From assembly GCA_021604145.1 (NCBI GenBank), contig BQIX01000004.1:1-58519 (forward strand): a stretch of 58,519 nt of DNA, in the 5' to 3' direction. Below the pieces are notes generated by a model. The model saw only the letters and a program-made list of their open reading frames with translations. It was not told where the DNA came from and searched no databases. Both the position numbers and the translations under genes were made by a program. The DNA is from Nitrospirales bacterium (lineage in GTDB: Bacteria > Nitrospirota > Nitrospiria > Nitrospirales > UBA8639). Of this stretch, positions 9,071 through 17,473 are shown one piece after another; position 1 is the first letter of the stretch; every line of letters begins with the position of its first letter.

Positions 9071-9121
9071 GTCGTCTTAACTCTCAGGCCGTCCTAGATA
9101 AACAAAATAGGAGAAGTTCTC

Positions 9122-10039
9122 ATGCATGAACAAAAAAGAATAAGGCGACATGAGCCTGCTGCCATGTCCCATCCCACAATGACCTATCAATGTGACAAGA
9201 GTTTGGCAAAATCTCGGACGTTAGCTTCTTGTAGTCATCCTACGATCACTGTGCAGCGTAATTGGTTGGGAGATACATGGGATAGTGTAACGGAAGATCC
9301 AATCGGAACCATTGCAGGTGGCACAAGTAAGCTGGCGACACCTGCTAATTTCCTTAATACCGTTGGAGAATATGCCAGAACAGGATCAACTGGGTCAGCT
9401 AACTATCTTAGCACCATCGGACAAGGGAGTTTGGGTGGTGTTGGGTCAGCATTAGGTTGGGCGACTCCAGCACTTTCGTTAATCAGCGGAATAAATACAT
9501 TGGTCGATGATGAGGCCTCGTCGGTGGACAAAGGCATAGGTGGTGTGAAAACAGCTGCCGGTGGTGCAGGTTTGCTTGGGAAAGGTCTTGGCCTTCTTGC
9601 AGGAGAAGGTGCTCTTGGAATGTCAACTTTAGGAGGAATGTCTGCTGGCACAGCATTGACAGGAGGAGGCGCAGGTCTTGGAACTGCCGCCGGAGCAAAT
9701 GCGGCGGCGACTAGTGCTGGAGCAGTGCTTGGTGCTGGGCTGGCTGGTTATGCTGGGGGAAGTGCGCTCTATGAACATACTTCAGTCGGGACTCATGCTG
9801 ATTCTTCAATTGCTAATCTCGATGCCATGCTGACCGATCCCGGAGAACGTTCATGGTTGTTGCAACAAGTAGAAACCTTTGATGATCCCGACGCTGGTAT
9901 CTTTGACAAGATCGGGGCGGGTGGCAAGATTGGTTTAGCAGGTACTGCTACTGCACTGGCTGGACTTGGAGGCGGGATTGTTGATGCTGGTAGTGCAATC
10001 GGCGGAGGGGTTGTCGATGTGTGGGATTCTATATTTTAA
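9122..10039 (+). CDS. Gly/Ala-rich eCIS cargo candidate without DUF4157
   Basis: A 305-residue protein with a good AGGAGAAG ribosome site. The basic N-terminus ('MHEQKRIRRHEP') is followed at ~residue 42 by 'TVQRNWLGD', then ~250 residues of glycine- and alanine-rich, hydrophobic, zipper-like helices. The same architecture appears after the 'VVQ' junctions of the two DUF4157 proteins at 10192 and 28959; compare 'LISGINTLVDDE' here with 'VLSGLNTLATHD' at 28959. The tail resembles membrane-inserting or pore-forming segments, but no toxin family is recognised. It sits between the ATPase and a DUF4157 gene, so payload is the best reading (inference). Confidence 0.8.
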   Translation: MHEQKRIRRHEPAAMSHPTMTYQCDKSLAKSRTLASCSHPTITVQRNWLGDTWDSVTEDPIGTIAGGTSKLATPANFLNTVGEYARTGSTGSANYLSTIGQGSLGGVGSALGWATPALSLISGINTLVDDEASSVDKGIGGVKTAAGGAGLLGKGLGLLAGEGALGMSTLGGMSAGTALTGGGAGLGTAAGANAAATSAGAVLGAGLAGYAGGSALYEHTSVGTHADSSIANLDAMLTDPGERSWLLQQVETFDDPDAGIFDKIGAGGKIGLAGTATALAGLGGGIVDAGSAIGGGVVDVWDSIF

Positions 10040-10096
10040 ACCTACGAATACGAATTATGCTAACGACGGTAGAAAATTATTTAATTTCTAAGGACA

Positions 10097-10128
10097 ATGA
10101 TTAAACATTTAGACGAAACGATCAAGCG
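10097..10128 (+). repeat. Direct repeat, copy 1 (DUF4255 gene head)
   Basis: Thirty-two bases starting ATGATTAAACATTTAGACGA, matching 11429-11460 at 31 positions. The flanking bases do not match, so the repeat ends are sharp. The copies bracket the DUF4157 cargo gene. Confidence 0.9.
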
Positions 10129-10144
10129 GCTGGAAGCTCAATGA
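10097..10144 (+). pseudogene. Duplicated 5' end of the DUF4255 gene
   Basis: The first 32 bases here match the first 32 bases of the DUF4255 gene at 11429 with one mismatch. The frame reads MIKHLDETIKRLEAQ and then stops. It looks like a severed head of that gene, left behind when the DUF4157 cargo gene was placed between the two copies. Confidence 0.75.
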
Positions 10145-10191
10145 ACTGCTAGGGATCTAGACCCTATGAAAACATATGGCGAAAGAGAATC

Positions 10192-11355
10192 ATGATGAAA
10201 CGTAGAGTGCATGTAAAAAACCAAGGCTCCTCCGCAAGCAAGGTGTGTCAGTACGCAACAAGTGCCGAAACTCGACGCTCATCTCTTGGCCACATGTCCG
10301 TTCAACGTCAAGTTGCTTCAGAAACAGAGACTGGTGAGTCACCACTCAAGCAGGCGATTGCCGGGGCGACATCAGGGCAATCAATAGATTCATCCACGCG
10401 TGCCGTTCTCGAACCGAGCTTTGGTTTCAGTTTTGAAGATGTGCGGATTCATGCGGATGGTGAGGCCGATCAACTGTGCAAAAGTGTTCAAGCTCGAGCG
10501 TTTACCACAGGACGAGATATCTTTTTCCAGTCCGGCCTGTATGATCCGAACTCATCTCAGGGTCTTCAGCTTCTGGTCCACGAACTAACGCACACTGTTC
10601 AACAAGCTTCCGGGTCTGTCGATTGTACTGACATTGGTGATGGTGTCGCTGTCAGTCACCCCTTTGATCGGCACGAACAAGAAGCTGTGACGACTGCGCA
10701 GAGTGTTATGGACGGTCTAAGTCAGGAAAGTCACCTTAGCCGTAAATCAAATGATACTAACCTCAGTGCTAGTGATGTTCATTCGGGAATTACTGGTGGG
10801 ACGACCACGGTAGTTCAAGGCAGCTGGTTTGATGATGCCTTGGACACTGCTGGTGGATTGTGGGACGACGCCAGCAGCACGGTTGGCACGGTTGCGAATG
10901 TCGGTGGTGCTCTGACTTCAGGCCTTTCTGGTTTAGGAAATGCCACTGTCCTAGGTGGGCTTGGAATGGGCGGCTCGATTGGCAATGTTCTTGCCGATTA
11001 TGCTCCAGCACTAGCGGGTGTGAGTGATATGTCAAAATCCGGATTAGGCAAATTCATTGGAGGAGCAGGCAAGGCAGCTGGAGCACTTGGAGTCGGGACA
11101 GGACTTCTCAACTTTGCCACGGCAACAAATAATTCTGACAGATACCAAGCCGGGGCAGATACTGCAGCTTCCGCAGCTGGGTTTCTGGGGCCTATCGGAT
11201 CTGCATTTTCTGGTGGCTATGCCGGTGGGCAGCTCTTAGACCAAGCGGTAGGCGGGTTAACAGGAGAAAGCCTATCTGATCGAGGAGGGGATGCGTTATT
11301 CGATGCGTTAGGTCCTGGTCCGGGACTCTGGCTTGCCGATAAATTAGGTATCTAA
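10192..11355 (+). CDS. DUF4157 (eCIS core) protein with Gly-rich tail, cargo candidate
   Basis: A 387-residue protein. The N-terminal leader is basic and includes 'RRSSLGHMSVQRQV'. The DUF4157 domain spans ~residues 60-145, with 'FSFEDVRIHAD' and the zinc-type motif HELTH (His130). DUF4157 is a hallmark of proteins associated with eCIS particles, often N-terminal to a variable effector. After 'VVQGSW' (~residue 205) comes a 180-residue Gly/Ala-rich hydrophobic tail resembling those at 9122 and 28959. It is bracketed by a direct repeat of the downstream DUF4255 head, which suggests cassette insertion. The toxin activity, if any, is unknown. Confidence 0.88.
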   Translation: MMKRRVHVKNQGSSASKVCQYATSAETRRSSLGHMSVQRQVASETETGESPLKQAIAGATSGQSIDSSTRAVLEPSFGFSFEDVRIHADGEADQLCKSVQARAFTTGRDIFFQSGLYDPNSSQGLQLLVHELTHTVQQASGSVDCTDIGDGVAVSHPFDRHEQEAVTTAQSVMDGLSQESHLSRKSNDTNLSASDVHSGITGGTTTVVQGSWFDDALDTAGGLWDDASSTVGTVANVGGALTSGLSGLGNATVLGGLGMGGSIGNVLADYAPALAGVSDMSKSGLGKFIGGAGKAAGALGVGTGLLNFATATNNSDRYQAGADTAASAAGFLGPIGSAFSGGYAGGQLLDQAVGGLTGESLSDRGGDALFDALGPGPGLWLADKLGI

Positions 11356-11428
11356 TAATAGGTTATCTGGTGTTTGGTCCTGATGTTGACAACCGACTTC
11401 AACGAATGATCACGAAATTGATTCTGCG

Positions 11429-11460
11429 ATGATTAAACATTTAGACGAAACCATCAAGCG
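11429..11460 (+). repeat. Direct repeat, copy 2 (in the intact DUF4255 gene)
   Basis: The intact counterpart of the repeat at 10097; it is the first eleven codons of the functional gene. Confidence 0.9.
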
Positions 11461-12259
11461 TGTGATTCATCAGAAGGCAGGGTTTTCTCCTGAGGAGGTG
11501 GAGATTGCGTTCGACCAACCAACCGGTACATGGGCGAACGCCCTTACACGTCCGACATTGAACTGTTATCTATATGACATTCGTGAGAATTTAGATCTTC
11601 GGAATTATGAGGTTACACGAGAATCACTTCCAGAAGGTAAAATTCGAGAAGCACTCTCACCCATGTGGTTGGATCTGACGTATATCATCACCGCTTGGAC
11701 GACCGTGGTGGAAGATGAGCATGAGATCCTGTGGCGGGCGATTGCTGCATTGGCCAATACCAACCCAATCCCTTGGGAGCTCTGTGAAGAACCCTTGAAA
11801 GCCCAACCCGTTCCAATCGAGACACAAACGGCACAAGTCACGGAAGCGCTAAGTAATCTCTCTGATTTATGGAATGTGATGGATAACCAATTAAAGCCTG
11901 CATTTAATCACCGAGTGACGCTTGCCATGGATCGCGATCTCACTGTCATCTATCCCATGGTCTTGACTAAGCAGGTGAGTGTGCATCGTCAAGCTCATGA
12001 GCCGCGTTCACTTGCTGAGTACTTTCAAGTTGGCGGTGTGGTCTTTCGCAAAAAAACTAAACAGCCAATTGCAGAGGCCGAGATTATTTCGCCCCAGCAG
12101 GGCATCACGGTCAAATCTGATGAATTTGGACGGTATAAACTCTCAAGCTTAGAGCGCGGTGAACATAGGCTTCATATTCGAGTTGATGAGGACATGATTG
12201 AAAAAACAATTGAAGTGCCCTCGCGTGAGCAAGGAGGCGTCTATGATCTAGCTATCTAA
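11429..12259 (+). CDS. DUF4255 (Pvc16-like) protein with carboxypeptidase-regulatory-like tail
   Basis: A 276-residue protein. The DUF4255 core fills ~residues 1-185 ('TLNCYLYDIRENLDLRN', 'MWLDLTYIITAWT'). A C-terminal beta-sandwich of the CarboxypepD_reg type follows at ~200-270 ('GGVVFRKKTKQPIAEAEI', 'DEFGRYKLSSL'). It is the second DUF4255 protein of the cluster and lies just before the sheath, the usual place for a tube-cap or terminator subunit. The first 32 bases are duplicated at 10097. The two copies may cap tube and sheath separately, or be alternative caps (inference). Confidence 0.88.
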   Translation: MIKHLDETIKRVIHQKAGFSPEEVEIAFDQPTGTWANALTRPTLNCYLYDIRENLDLRNYEVTRESLPEGKIREALSPMWLDLTYIITAWTTVVEDEHEILWRAIAALANTNPIPWELCEEPLKAQPVPIETQTAQVTEALSNLSDLWNVMDNQLKPAFNHRVTLAMDRDLTVIYPMVLTKQVSVHRQAHEPRSLAEYFQVGGVVFRKKTKQPIAEAEIISPQQGITVKSDEFGRYKLSSLERGEHRLHIRVDEDMIEKTIEVPSREQGGVYDLAI

Positions 12260-12328
12260 GATGCGACAGGGAATTTATTGAGTGAGTATGTTTCACACTA
12301 TTCACGTTAACTAACCAGGAGGGTGATT

Positions 12329-13963
12329 ATGGCAGAGTATTTAGCACCAGGCGTGTATGTCGAAGAAGTTGATCGCCTTAAATCGATTGAGGGGGTAGGG
12401 ACGAGTACGGCAGGCTTTATCGGACAAGCAGAACGCGGTCCATGTGAGCCGACTTTTATCACGGGGTTTGAGCAGTATCGCAGTTTGTTCGGTGGATTTG
12501 ATTTTAAGGTACAGGGCGATGACGCCCCTGGCTATTTGCCATTTAGTATAAAAGGCTTTTTTGAAAACGGGGGCAGGCGCGCATTCGTCTGTCGAGTGGC
12601 AAGCAAAGACAGTAAATATGCTAGCTTTGACGTGGCAGGCCAAGATGACAAAGCCGCGCCTGTTCCACTGCCAACGCCAGAACCATCCGGTGGGACAGAA
12701 GAGTCCAAAAAGGGATCGATCACAAAGTCTTCGCCGTCGATCAGTCCATTAAGCAAAGGTTCTTCGGTGGCCTATCGAATCATTGCAAATGGTCCTGGTG
12801 CATGGGGCAACGATATTCGAGTCCAGATAGAACCATCTGATCTCTTTGAGGCGAACCATCCTATTAAAGGAAAACTATTTAGCTGCAAAATCACGTATTT
12901 CCCAGATAATCAAAAACCAGGCGCAAAGCCTTCATTTATGGAAGTCTATAAGAATGTCTCAACAGATCCCAAAAGTCCCGATTATTTTGGTAATCGCATA
13001 ACCAATCATTCCTGTCTTGTGAATGTTGAAAAAGTGAGTGATCTCAATCCAAAACCATTCAAGGAAGCCAGCCTCCAAGGTGGTCATGATGGCAATGAAT
13101 TAGTGTTGGGGGATTACGAAGGTGAATCAAAAGGACAGCCTCGAAAACGTACAGGCCTATTGGCCATGGCCGATATTCCAGACATCTCACTTGTTATATG
13201 TCCAGATGAACATGAGGTGGTCGGTCTCACAGGTGCGTTAGTTGGTCACTGTGAACGTCTCAGATATCGATTTCTTATTAGCCAATCTTCACTAAATGCC
13301 GAATCTCCCGGGACCCTTCGAGCCAGTAGTGATTCAAAGTATGCAGCATTTTATTACCCGTGGATTAAGGTTGTTCATCCTTTAACTGGAGAGGTGAGGT
13401 GTATTCATGGGGGCGGCCATATTGCAGGCGTCTATGCCAAGACTGATGTAGAACGAGGCTGTTGGAAAGCCCCGGCTAATACGAAAATATTAGGGGCAGT
13501 CGATACCGAACTCATCGTTAATCACGGTGAACAAGAGATGCTGAACCCCCGTGGGGTCAATTGTATTCGTACATTTCCGGGTCGAGGCATTTTGGTGTGG
13601 GGGGCACGTTGTACCACTAGCGATCCAGAATGGAAGTATGTTCCCGTGCGTCGTCTCTTTATTTTTGTGGAACAATCGATTGAACGAGGCACCCAGTGGG
13701 TAGTTTTTGAGCCAAACAGCGAGCGCTTGTGGGCACGTGTTCGTCAATCGGTCATTGGGTTCTTACGAACACAGTGGCGAGCTGGTGCCTTGATGGGAAC
13801 CAGCGAAGAGCAGGCATTTTTCGTCAAATGTGACAGGACTACCATGACACAAGATGATCTGGATAACGGACGTCTCATCGTGATTGTCGGTATTGCAGCG
13901 GTTAAACCAGCTGAATTTGTCATCTTCCGGATCTCGCAGTTTACGGCTGGAGCAGAAAGCTAA
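12329..13963 (+). CDS. Contractile tail sheath protein
   Basis: A 544-residue sheath subunit. ATG 12329 is chosen over GTG 12323 because the AGGAGGG site ends at 12323 and the protein then begins with the classic 'MAEYLAPGVYVEEV'. The C-terminal sheath core is clear: 'VPVRRLFIFVEQSIERGTQW', 'FEPNSERLWARVR', and 'TQDDLDNGRLIVIVGIA'. The sheath contracts to drive the inner tube through the target envelope. Many eCIS carry two or three sheath paralogues; only one is present here. The insert at ~110-150 is Ser/Pro/Lys-rich and probably surface-exposed. Confidence 0.96.
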   Translation: MAEYLAPGVYVEEVDRLKSIEGVGTSTAGFIGQAERGPCEPTFITGFEQYRSLFGGFDFKVQGDDAPGYLPFSIKGFFENGGRRAFVCRVASKDSKYASFDVAGQDDKAAPVPLPTPEPSGGTEESKKGSITKSSPSISPLSKGSSVAYRIIANGPGAWGNDIRVQIEPSDLFEANHPIKGKLFSCKITYFPDNQKPGAKPSFMEVYKNVSTDPKSPDYFGNRITNHSCLVNVEKVSDLNPKPFKEASLQGGHDGNELVLGDYEGESKGQPRKRTGLLAMADIPDISLVICPDEHEVVGLTGALVGHCERLRYRFLISQSSLNAESPGTLRASSDSKYAAFYYPWIKVVHPLTGEVRCIHGGGHIAGVYAKTDVERGCWKAPANTKILGAVDTELIVNHGEQEMLNPRGVNCIRTFPGRGILVWGARCTTSDPEWKYVPVRRLFIFVEQSIERGTQWVVFEPNSERLWARVRQSVIGFLRTQWRAGALMGTSEEQAFFVKCDRTTMTQDDLDNGRLIVIVGIAAVKPAEFVIFRISQFTAGAES

Positions 13964-13993
13964 TGTATTGATTAACCAGGAAGGAGTTAAGTT

Positions 13994-14428
13994 ATGGCTA
14001 CAGCAAACCCATTATTAAATCATAAATTCGTGATGGAGATTGATGGCATTTCAGTTGCCTCATTTAGTGATGTAACGATCGCGGGTTCAGATACTGCCAT
14101 TGCTGAATACCGAGAGGGTGATGAATCCCCAACCGTTCGCAAGCTTGCAGGATTAAACACCTACGGCAACGTAACTTGTAAATGGGGGATCACCGATAGT
14201 ATGGATCTCTATAATTGGAGGAAAGAGATCGAAGATGGAAAAATCGAAGATGCAAGAAAATCAATGTCGATTATCGTCAAAAACGCGGCAGGCGAAGATA
14301 AAGCGCGATTTAATTTTGAAAAAGCGTGGCCCACGAAATATACCGCTCCAACGCTGAGTGCGAAGGGAAACGACGTGGCCATCGAAAGTCTTGAAATTTG
14401 TCATGAAGGCATGGAGCGCGTTGCGTAA
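13994..14428 (+). CDS. Inner tube protein 1 (gp19/Hcp-like)
   Basis: A 144-residue tube subunit with a strong AGGAAGGAG ribosome site. It has the family start 'NPLLNHKFVMEIDGISVASF', 'EYREGDESPTVRKLAG' and the C-terminal 'NDVAIESLEICHEGMERV'. Stacked hexamers form the tube that is propelled by the sheath and may carry cargo in its lumen. It directly follows the sheath gene, as in nearly all contractile systems. Confidence 0.95.
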   Translation: MATANPLLNHKFVMEIDGISVASFSDVTIAGSDTAIAEYREGDESPTVRKLAGLNTYGNVTCKWGITDSMDLYNWRKEIEDGKIEDARKSMSIIVKNAAGEDKARFNFEKAWPTKYTAPTLSAKGNDVAIESLEICHEGMERVA

Positions 14429-14447
14429 TCCATCAAAAGGTGAGGCC

Positions 14448-14810
14448 ATGGTGCTACAAACAGAATATGAGTTTACGTTGCCGAAGGGTTATGTCGATCG
14501 GGACGGGAATGTGAGTAAGCGAGGGACCATGCGGTTGGCGACTGCGGCCGATGAGATCTTGCCTTTGAAAGATCCTCGAGTCCAACAAAATCCTGCATAC
14601 CATACCGTGATAGCACTTTCACGTGTGGTTTCGAAACTCGAAGGAATTTCAGAAGTGAATACTCATGTGATCGAAAACATGTGGTCCTCTGATGTCTCGT
14701 ACCTTCAAGATCTCTATCAGCAGATCAATGGCGACGGCGCGCGGAAGATTTCAACGAAGTGTCCCCAATGTAGTGGAAGCGTTGAGGTCACGATCAATCC
14801 GGGGGAATAG
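14448..14810 (+). CDS. Phage-tail assembly chaperone-like protein (Mu gp41/P2 E type)
   Basis: A 120-residue protein starting at ATG 14448 after 'AAAAGGTGAGG'. The segment 'FTLPKGYVDRDGNVSKRGTM' followed by 'LRLATAADEI'-like sequence is typical of the tail-assembly chaperone group that includes Mu gp41 and P2 gpE. The C-terminus has a CxxC pair ('KCPQCSG') that could bind zinc. Such chaperones are often extended by a programmed frameshift near their stop. Here the last codons read CCG GGG GAA TAG, and the -1 frame opens straight into the DUF6760-like sequence at 14804. Confidence 0.82.
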   Translation: MVLQTEYEFTLPKGYVDRDGNVSKRGTMRLATAADEILPLKDPRVQQNPAYHTVIALSRVVSKLEGISEVNTHVIENMWSSDVSYLQDLYQQINGDGARKISTKCPQCSGSVEVTINPGE

Positions 14811-15007
14811 TAGGCTACCCCCTCGAACGGCTTCGTGAGGAGGTAGCCTTCCTTGGATATTACATGCATTGGAGCCATGATGAAATTATGACGATGCCAC
14901 ATTCTGAGCGTGTAGTGTGGTGTCAAGAAGCAAGTCGAATCAACAAACATATTATGGAACAAAGTCGAGAACAAGATGGGACAACGACACGACCCTTATT
15001 TGAGTAA
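14804..15007 (+). CDS. DUF6760-like small eCIS protein, no normal start codon
   Basis: An open frame encodes 'GYPLERLREEVAFLGYYMHW', then '...MTMPHSERVVWCQEASRI...', matching the short DUF6760-type proteins that follow the assembly chaperone in many eCIS operons. The frame is open from 14786, but no ATG, GTG or TTG precedes the conserved part. The codon before GGC-TAC is GTA where a GTG would serve as start, and the first ATG (14864) would remove the conserved first 20 residues. Expression may come from a -1 frameshift on GGGGG (14801-14805) in the upstream gene, from a rare start, or the gene may have lost its start. It overlaps tube 2 by 32 bases. Confidence 0.75.
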   Translation, partial: GIVGYPLERLREEVAFLGYYMHWSHDEIMTMPHSERVVWCQEASRINKHIMEQSREQDGTTTRPLFE

Positions 15008-15404
15008 TCGTTTCCTCGTAGAAATTGACGGACTTATCGTTGGAGGGTTCTCAGAGGTGACGGGCTTTCAATCGGAGCTTGAAATGGAAGAGTACCAGGA
15101 GGGTGGTGTGAATCATCACGTTCGACGACTTCCTAAAGGGGTCAAATATCCCAATCTCAGCCTCAAACACGGTATCACGGATTCTAATGTGCTGTGGAAA
15201 TGGTATGACGATGTGCGTCAGGGAACGATTGAACGTCGAACCGTGAATATTATCTGTCTTGACTCCCAAGGGAATCGGAAACTTGACTGGCAATGCGTGA
15301 ATGCCTATCCGATCAAGTGGGCGGGCCCAGATTTTGTCGCGCAATCAAACAACGTTGGAATTGAGTCTATCGAGTTAACACACGAAGGTATTTTACGGGA
15401 CTAG
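14976..15404 (+). CDS. Inner tube protein 2 (Pvc5-like)
   Basis: A 142-residue second tube-fold protein ('DPYLSNRFLVEIDGLIVGGF', 'MEEYQEGGVNHHVRRLP', 'NNVGIESIELTHEGI'). In related particles, the divergent tube paralogues form the first rings joining tube to baseplate hub, and this position before the LysM and hub genes fits. It shares the fold and motif order with tube 1 but is clearly diverged. Confidence 0.93.
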   Translation: MGQRHDPYLSNRFLVEIDGLIVGGFSEVTGFQSELEMEEYQEGGVNHHVRRLPKGVKYPNLSLKHGITDSNVLWKWYDDVRQGTIERRTVNIICLDSQGNRKLDWQCVNAYPIKWAGPDFVAQSNNVGIESIELTHEGILRD

Positions 15405-15409
15405 TCTTT

Positions 15410-17470
15410 ATGAAGGATCAACATATATTGTCGGGATTGTCTCTCGTGCGTCGAATGGTAAAACCGCCATCCGCGTTTCTATGCTGTGTGTGTTTTAACC
15501 CGTCCATACAACCATTCACAAAAAACTGGAAGAGGTTTCTCGACTTCATTATTCAACGTTGGACCATTGGACAAGGACGGACTCTCAAACAGCTCTACTA
15601 TCTTTTTTCCCTGCAAAGTGTGTCACGTCCAACACCATATCTGTCTCAAGCAAGTAATTTACGACCCTTCATCAATGTGTATATTTCTCCGCTTCTCCAA
15701 CAGTTGAGTCAGAACTGGTCTTTTAACGACTTACATCGTTCCCACTCTTATCGAACTGACCTCAGTCAGTCAAAAGAAACACCGTTCAGTTATCTCAAAG
15801 GTACTTCATGGAGGCACGACCCAAGATACGACCAGGATCTTCTGGGGGAGGTAGCGCCTCCATCTCTTGAGACAGGCATGCTAGCCTCGGGAAACCGGTC
15901 TGTGATCACTCTCTCCGTGCTTCGTGGACAACAATCACGACTGATACTGGCGATCAGACAATTGCTGGTGCTCAGTGGCTCTCAATTCTCTGGCCAACAC
16001 CATGCCGCGAGTATAGAAAGTGGGAAACCGTTTCCATTTGAATATTTGTTGGAGGCTGGCCGTATGGTTTTTCCCAACATGACCGTAGGCACAAAACTCC
16101 ACAAGGTGTTCTCGAGTGACAAGCCATGGGCGATACACCCTATGGCGTCTGTATTGGAGAGTCCTCTGGAATACAAGTACGTTGTGCCGGCGTCTTTCAA
16201 TTCTCGAATCTCTGATTTATTTAAACACGAAACGAGTATAACGGATCATTTTTCATATCAAGACATCCAACAAAAACGCCCTTCGAACATATTTCAATCG
16301 AATCAACATCGGCTATCTTGGTTCGTTGACTTGAAAAAACATCAATGGAGCAGGACTGGATTCTCGAAGAGCTTGCGAGAAATTGGAATGTTATTGCATC
16401 AACGAGACATGCGACTTAGTAAAACACCACTTGTTGGGGGCCAGCTCTCGCCTCAAAAGTCGATAGATTCACAGGCTATCTCCTTTCACGAATTAACCAA
16501 ACAGCATAGCGTTGATGTCACTTCTGAATGTTCTCAAGAAGTCTCAACGAAGCAATCGCCAACGGTGCCTAATGCCCTTCCTGAAGGTTTATTGGAAGAC
16601 AGGCCCGGATTCACCTCACCCCTTTATAAGAAATCCTCTATCGACATCAAAGGGCCGACGTCTAGTCATGTTGCTCATCGTCCCAGCGTGAGACCGTACA
16701 TCACTCATAGACCGGGGAAAATACAACCCCTGCTGAGTCGAGTGAACACGTCTTTCGGATTCGCAGGGAAGACAGCAATGGAACGTCAATCTAGTCATGC
16801 TGCTGTTGGGCAACACTCATATCTCACGTCCCACCATAAGCCGGTCATTCACACACGTATGAATCAGCCATTTTCATCGGATTCAACATATAAGAATGTT
16901 GACCCCACACTTTCTTTTCCGAGTGCTTCTCGCATGCTTGATTATAAGGAGGTTTCTCAGTCTTATCCTCTTCCCAAGATTGTTAATTTTGTTAACTCGG
17001 AAACCACTCCATTGGCCTTTGCTGACACCGCTGTCCCCACTGATCGTCAAGCACACATTTCACCAGCGCCACTGGTCTCTCAAGGCATGAAGTCATTTAT
17101 CCAATATCGATGGGACGTTTCTCAGATGGGGAATAGAGAAATTTTGAGCAATGGGATAAGTGCTTCAGATGTTAGGCAATCCTTAGGCGTACCGTATCCG
17201 CAATTAGCTTATGTGCCGGGACGGGCCTATAGAGATTCTTCTGGACTTCGAGATGGCAGTGAGGCTCACAACTCCATTAAGCAAGGGAATTCCCACTCAA
17301 CACCACAGAGCACTGGTGTTTCAAGCAAGACGCGAGGCACTGATATCCCGGCATCTCAGCCGATTCAGGCACAACTTGTGTCGCGACAAACTGTTGGGAT
17401 TGTTGCTGATCGAGTCTATGATCTTCTTGTTGAGCGAGTGAAACGTGAACGTTCTCTATTTCGACGGTGA
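15410..17470 (+). CDS. Large unknown eCIS protein between tube 2 and LysM gene
   Basis: A 686-residue protein of no recognised family. It is rich in Ser, His, Pro, Gln and aromatic residues, with few long helices, apart from a C-terminal basic helix ('VADRVYDLLVERVKRERSLF') that I associate with proteins at the same locus in other eCIS. No membrane segment is evident except a short hydrophobic patch near residues 20-30. By gene order it sits where phages encode the tape measure and where PVC/Afp clusters have a small Pvc6-type gene. The composition is unlike a normal alpha-helical tape measure. It is probably a variable, particle-specific structural protein (inference). Confidence 0.7.
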   Translation: MKDQHILSGLSLVRRMVKPPSAFLCCVCFNPSIQPFTKNWKRFLDFIIQRWTIGQGRTLKQLYYLFSLQSVSRPTPYLSQASNLRPFINVYISPLLQQLSQNWSFNDLHRSHSYRTDLSQSKETPFSYLKGTSWRHDPRYDQDLLGEVAPPSLETGMLASGNRSVITLSVLRGQQSRLILAIRQLLVLSGSQFSGQHHAASIESGKPFPFEYLLEAGRMVFPNMTVGTKLHKVFSSDKPWAIHPMASVLESPLEYKYVVPASFNSRISDLFKHETSITDHFSYQDIQQKRPSNIFQSNQHRLSWFVDLKKHQWSRTGFSKSLREIGMLLHQRDMRLSKTPLVGGQLSPQKSIDSQAISFHELTKQHSVDVTSECSQEVSTKQSPTVPNALPEGLLEDRPGFTSPLYKKSSIDIKGPTSSHVAHRPSVRPYITHRPGKIQPLLSRVNTSFGFAGKTAMERQSSHAAVGQHSYLTSHHKPVIHTRMNQPFSSDSTYKNVDPTLSFPSASRMLDYKEVSQSYPLPKIVNFVNSETTPLAFADTAVPTDRQAHISPAPLVSQGMKSFIQYRWDVSQMGNREILSNGISASDVRQSLGVPYPQLAYVPGRAYRDSSGLRDGSEAHNSIKQGNSHSTPQSTGVSSKTRGTDIPASQPIQAQLVSRQTVGIVADRVYDLLVERVKRERSLFRR

Positions 17471-17473
17471 GCT

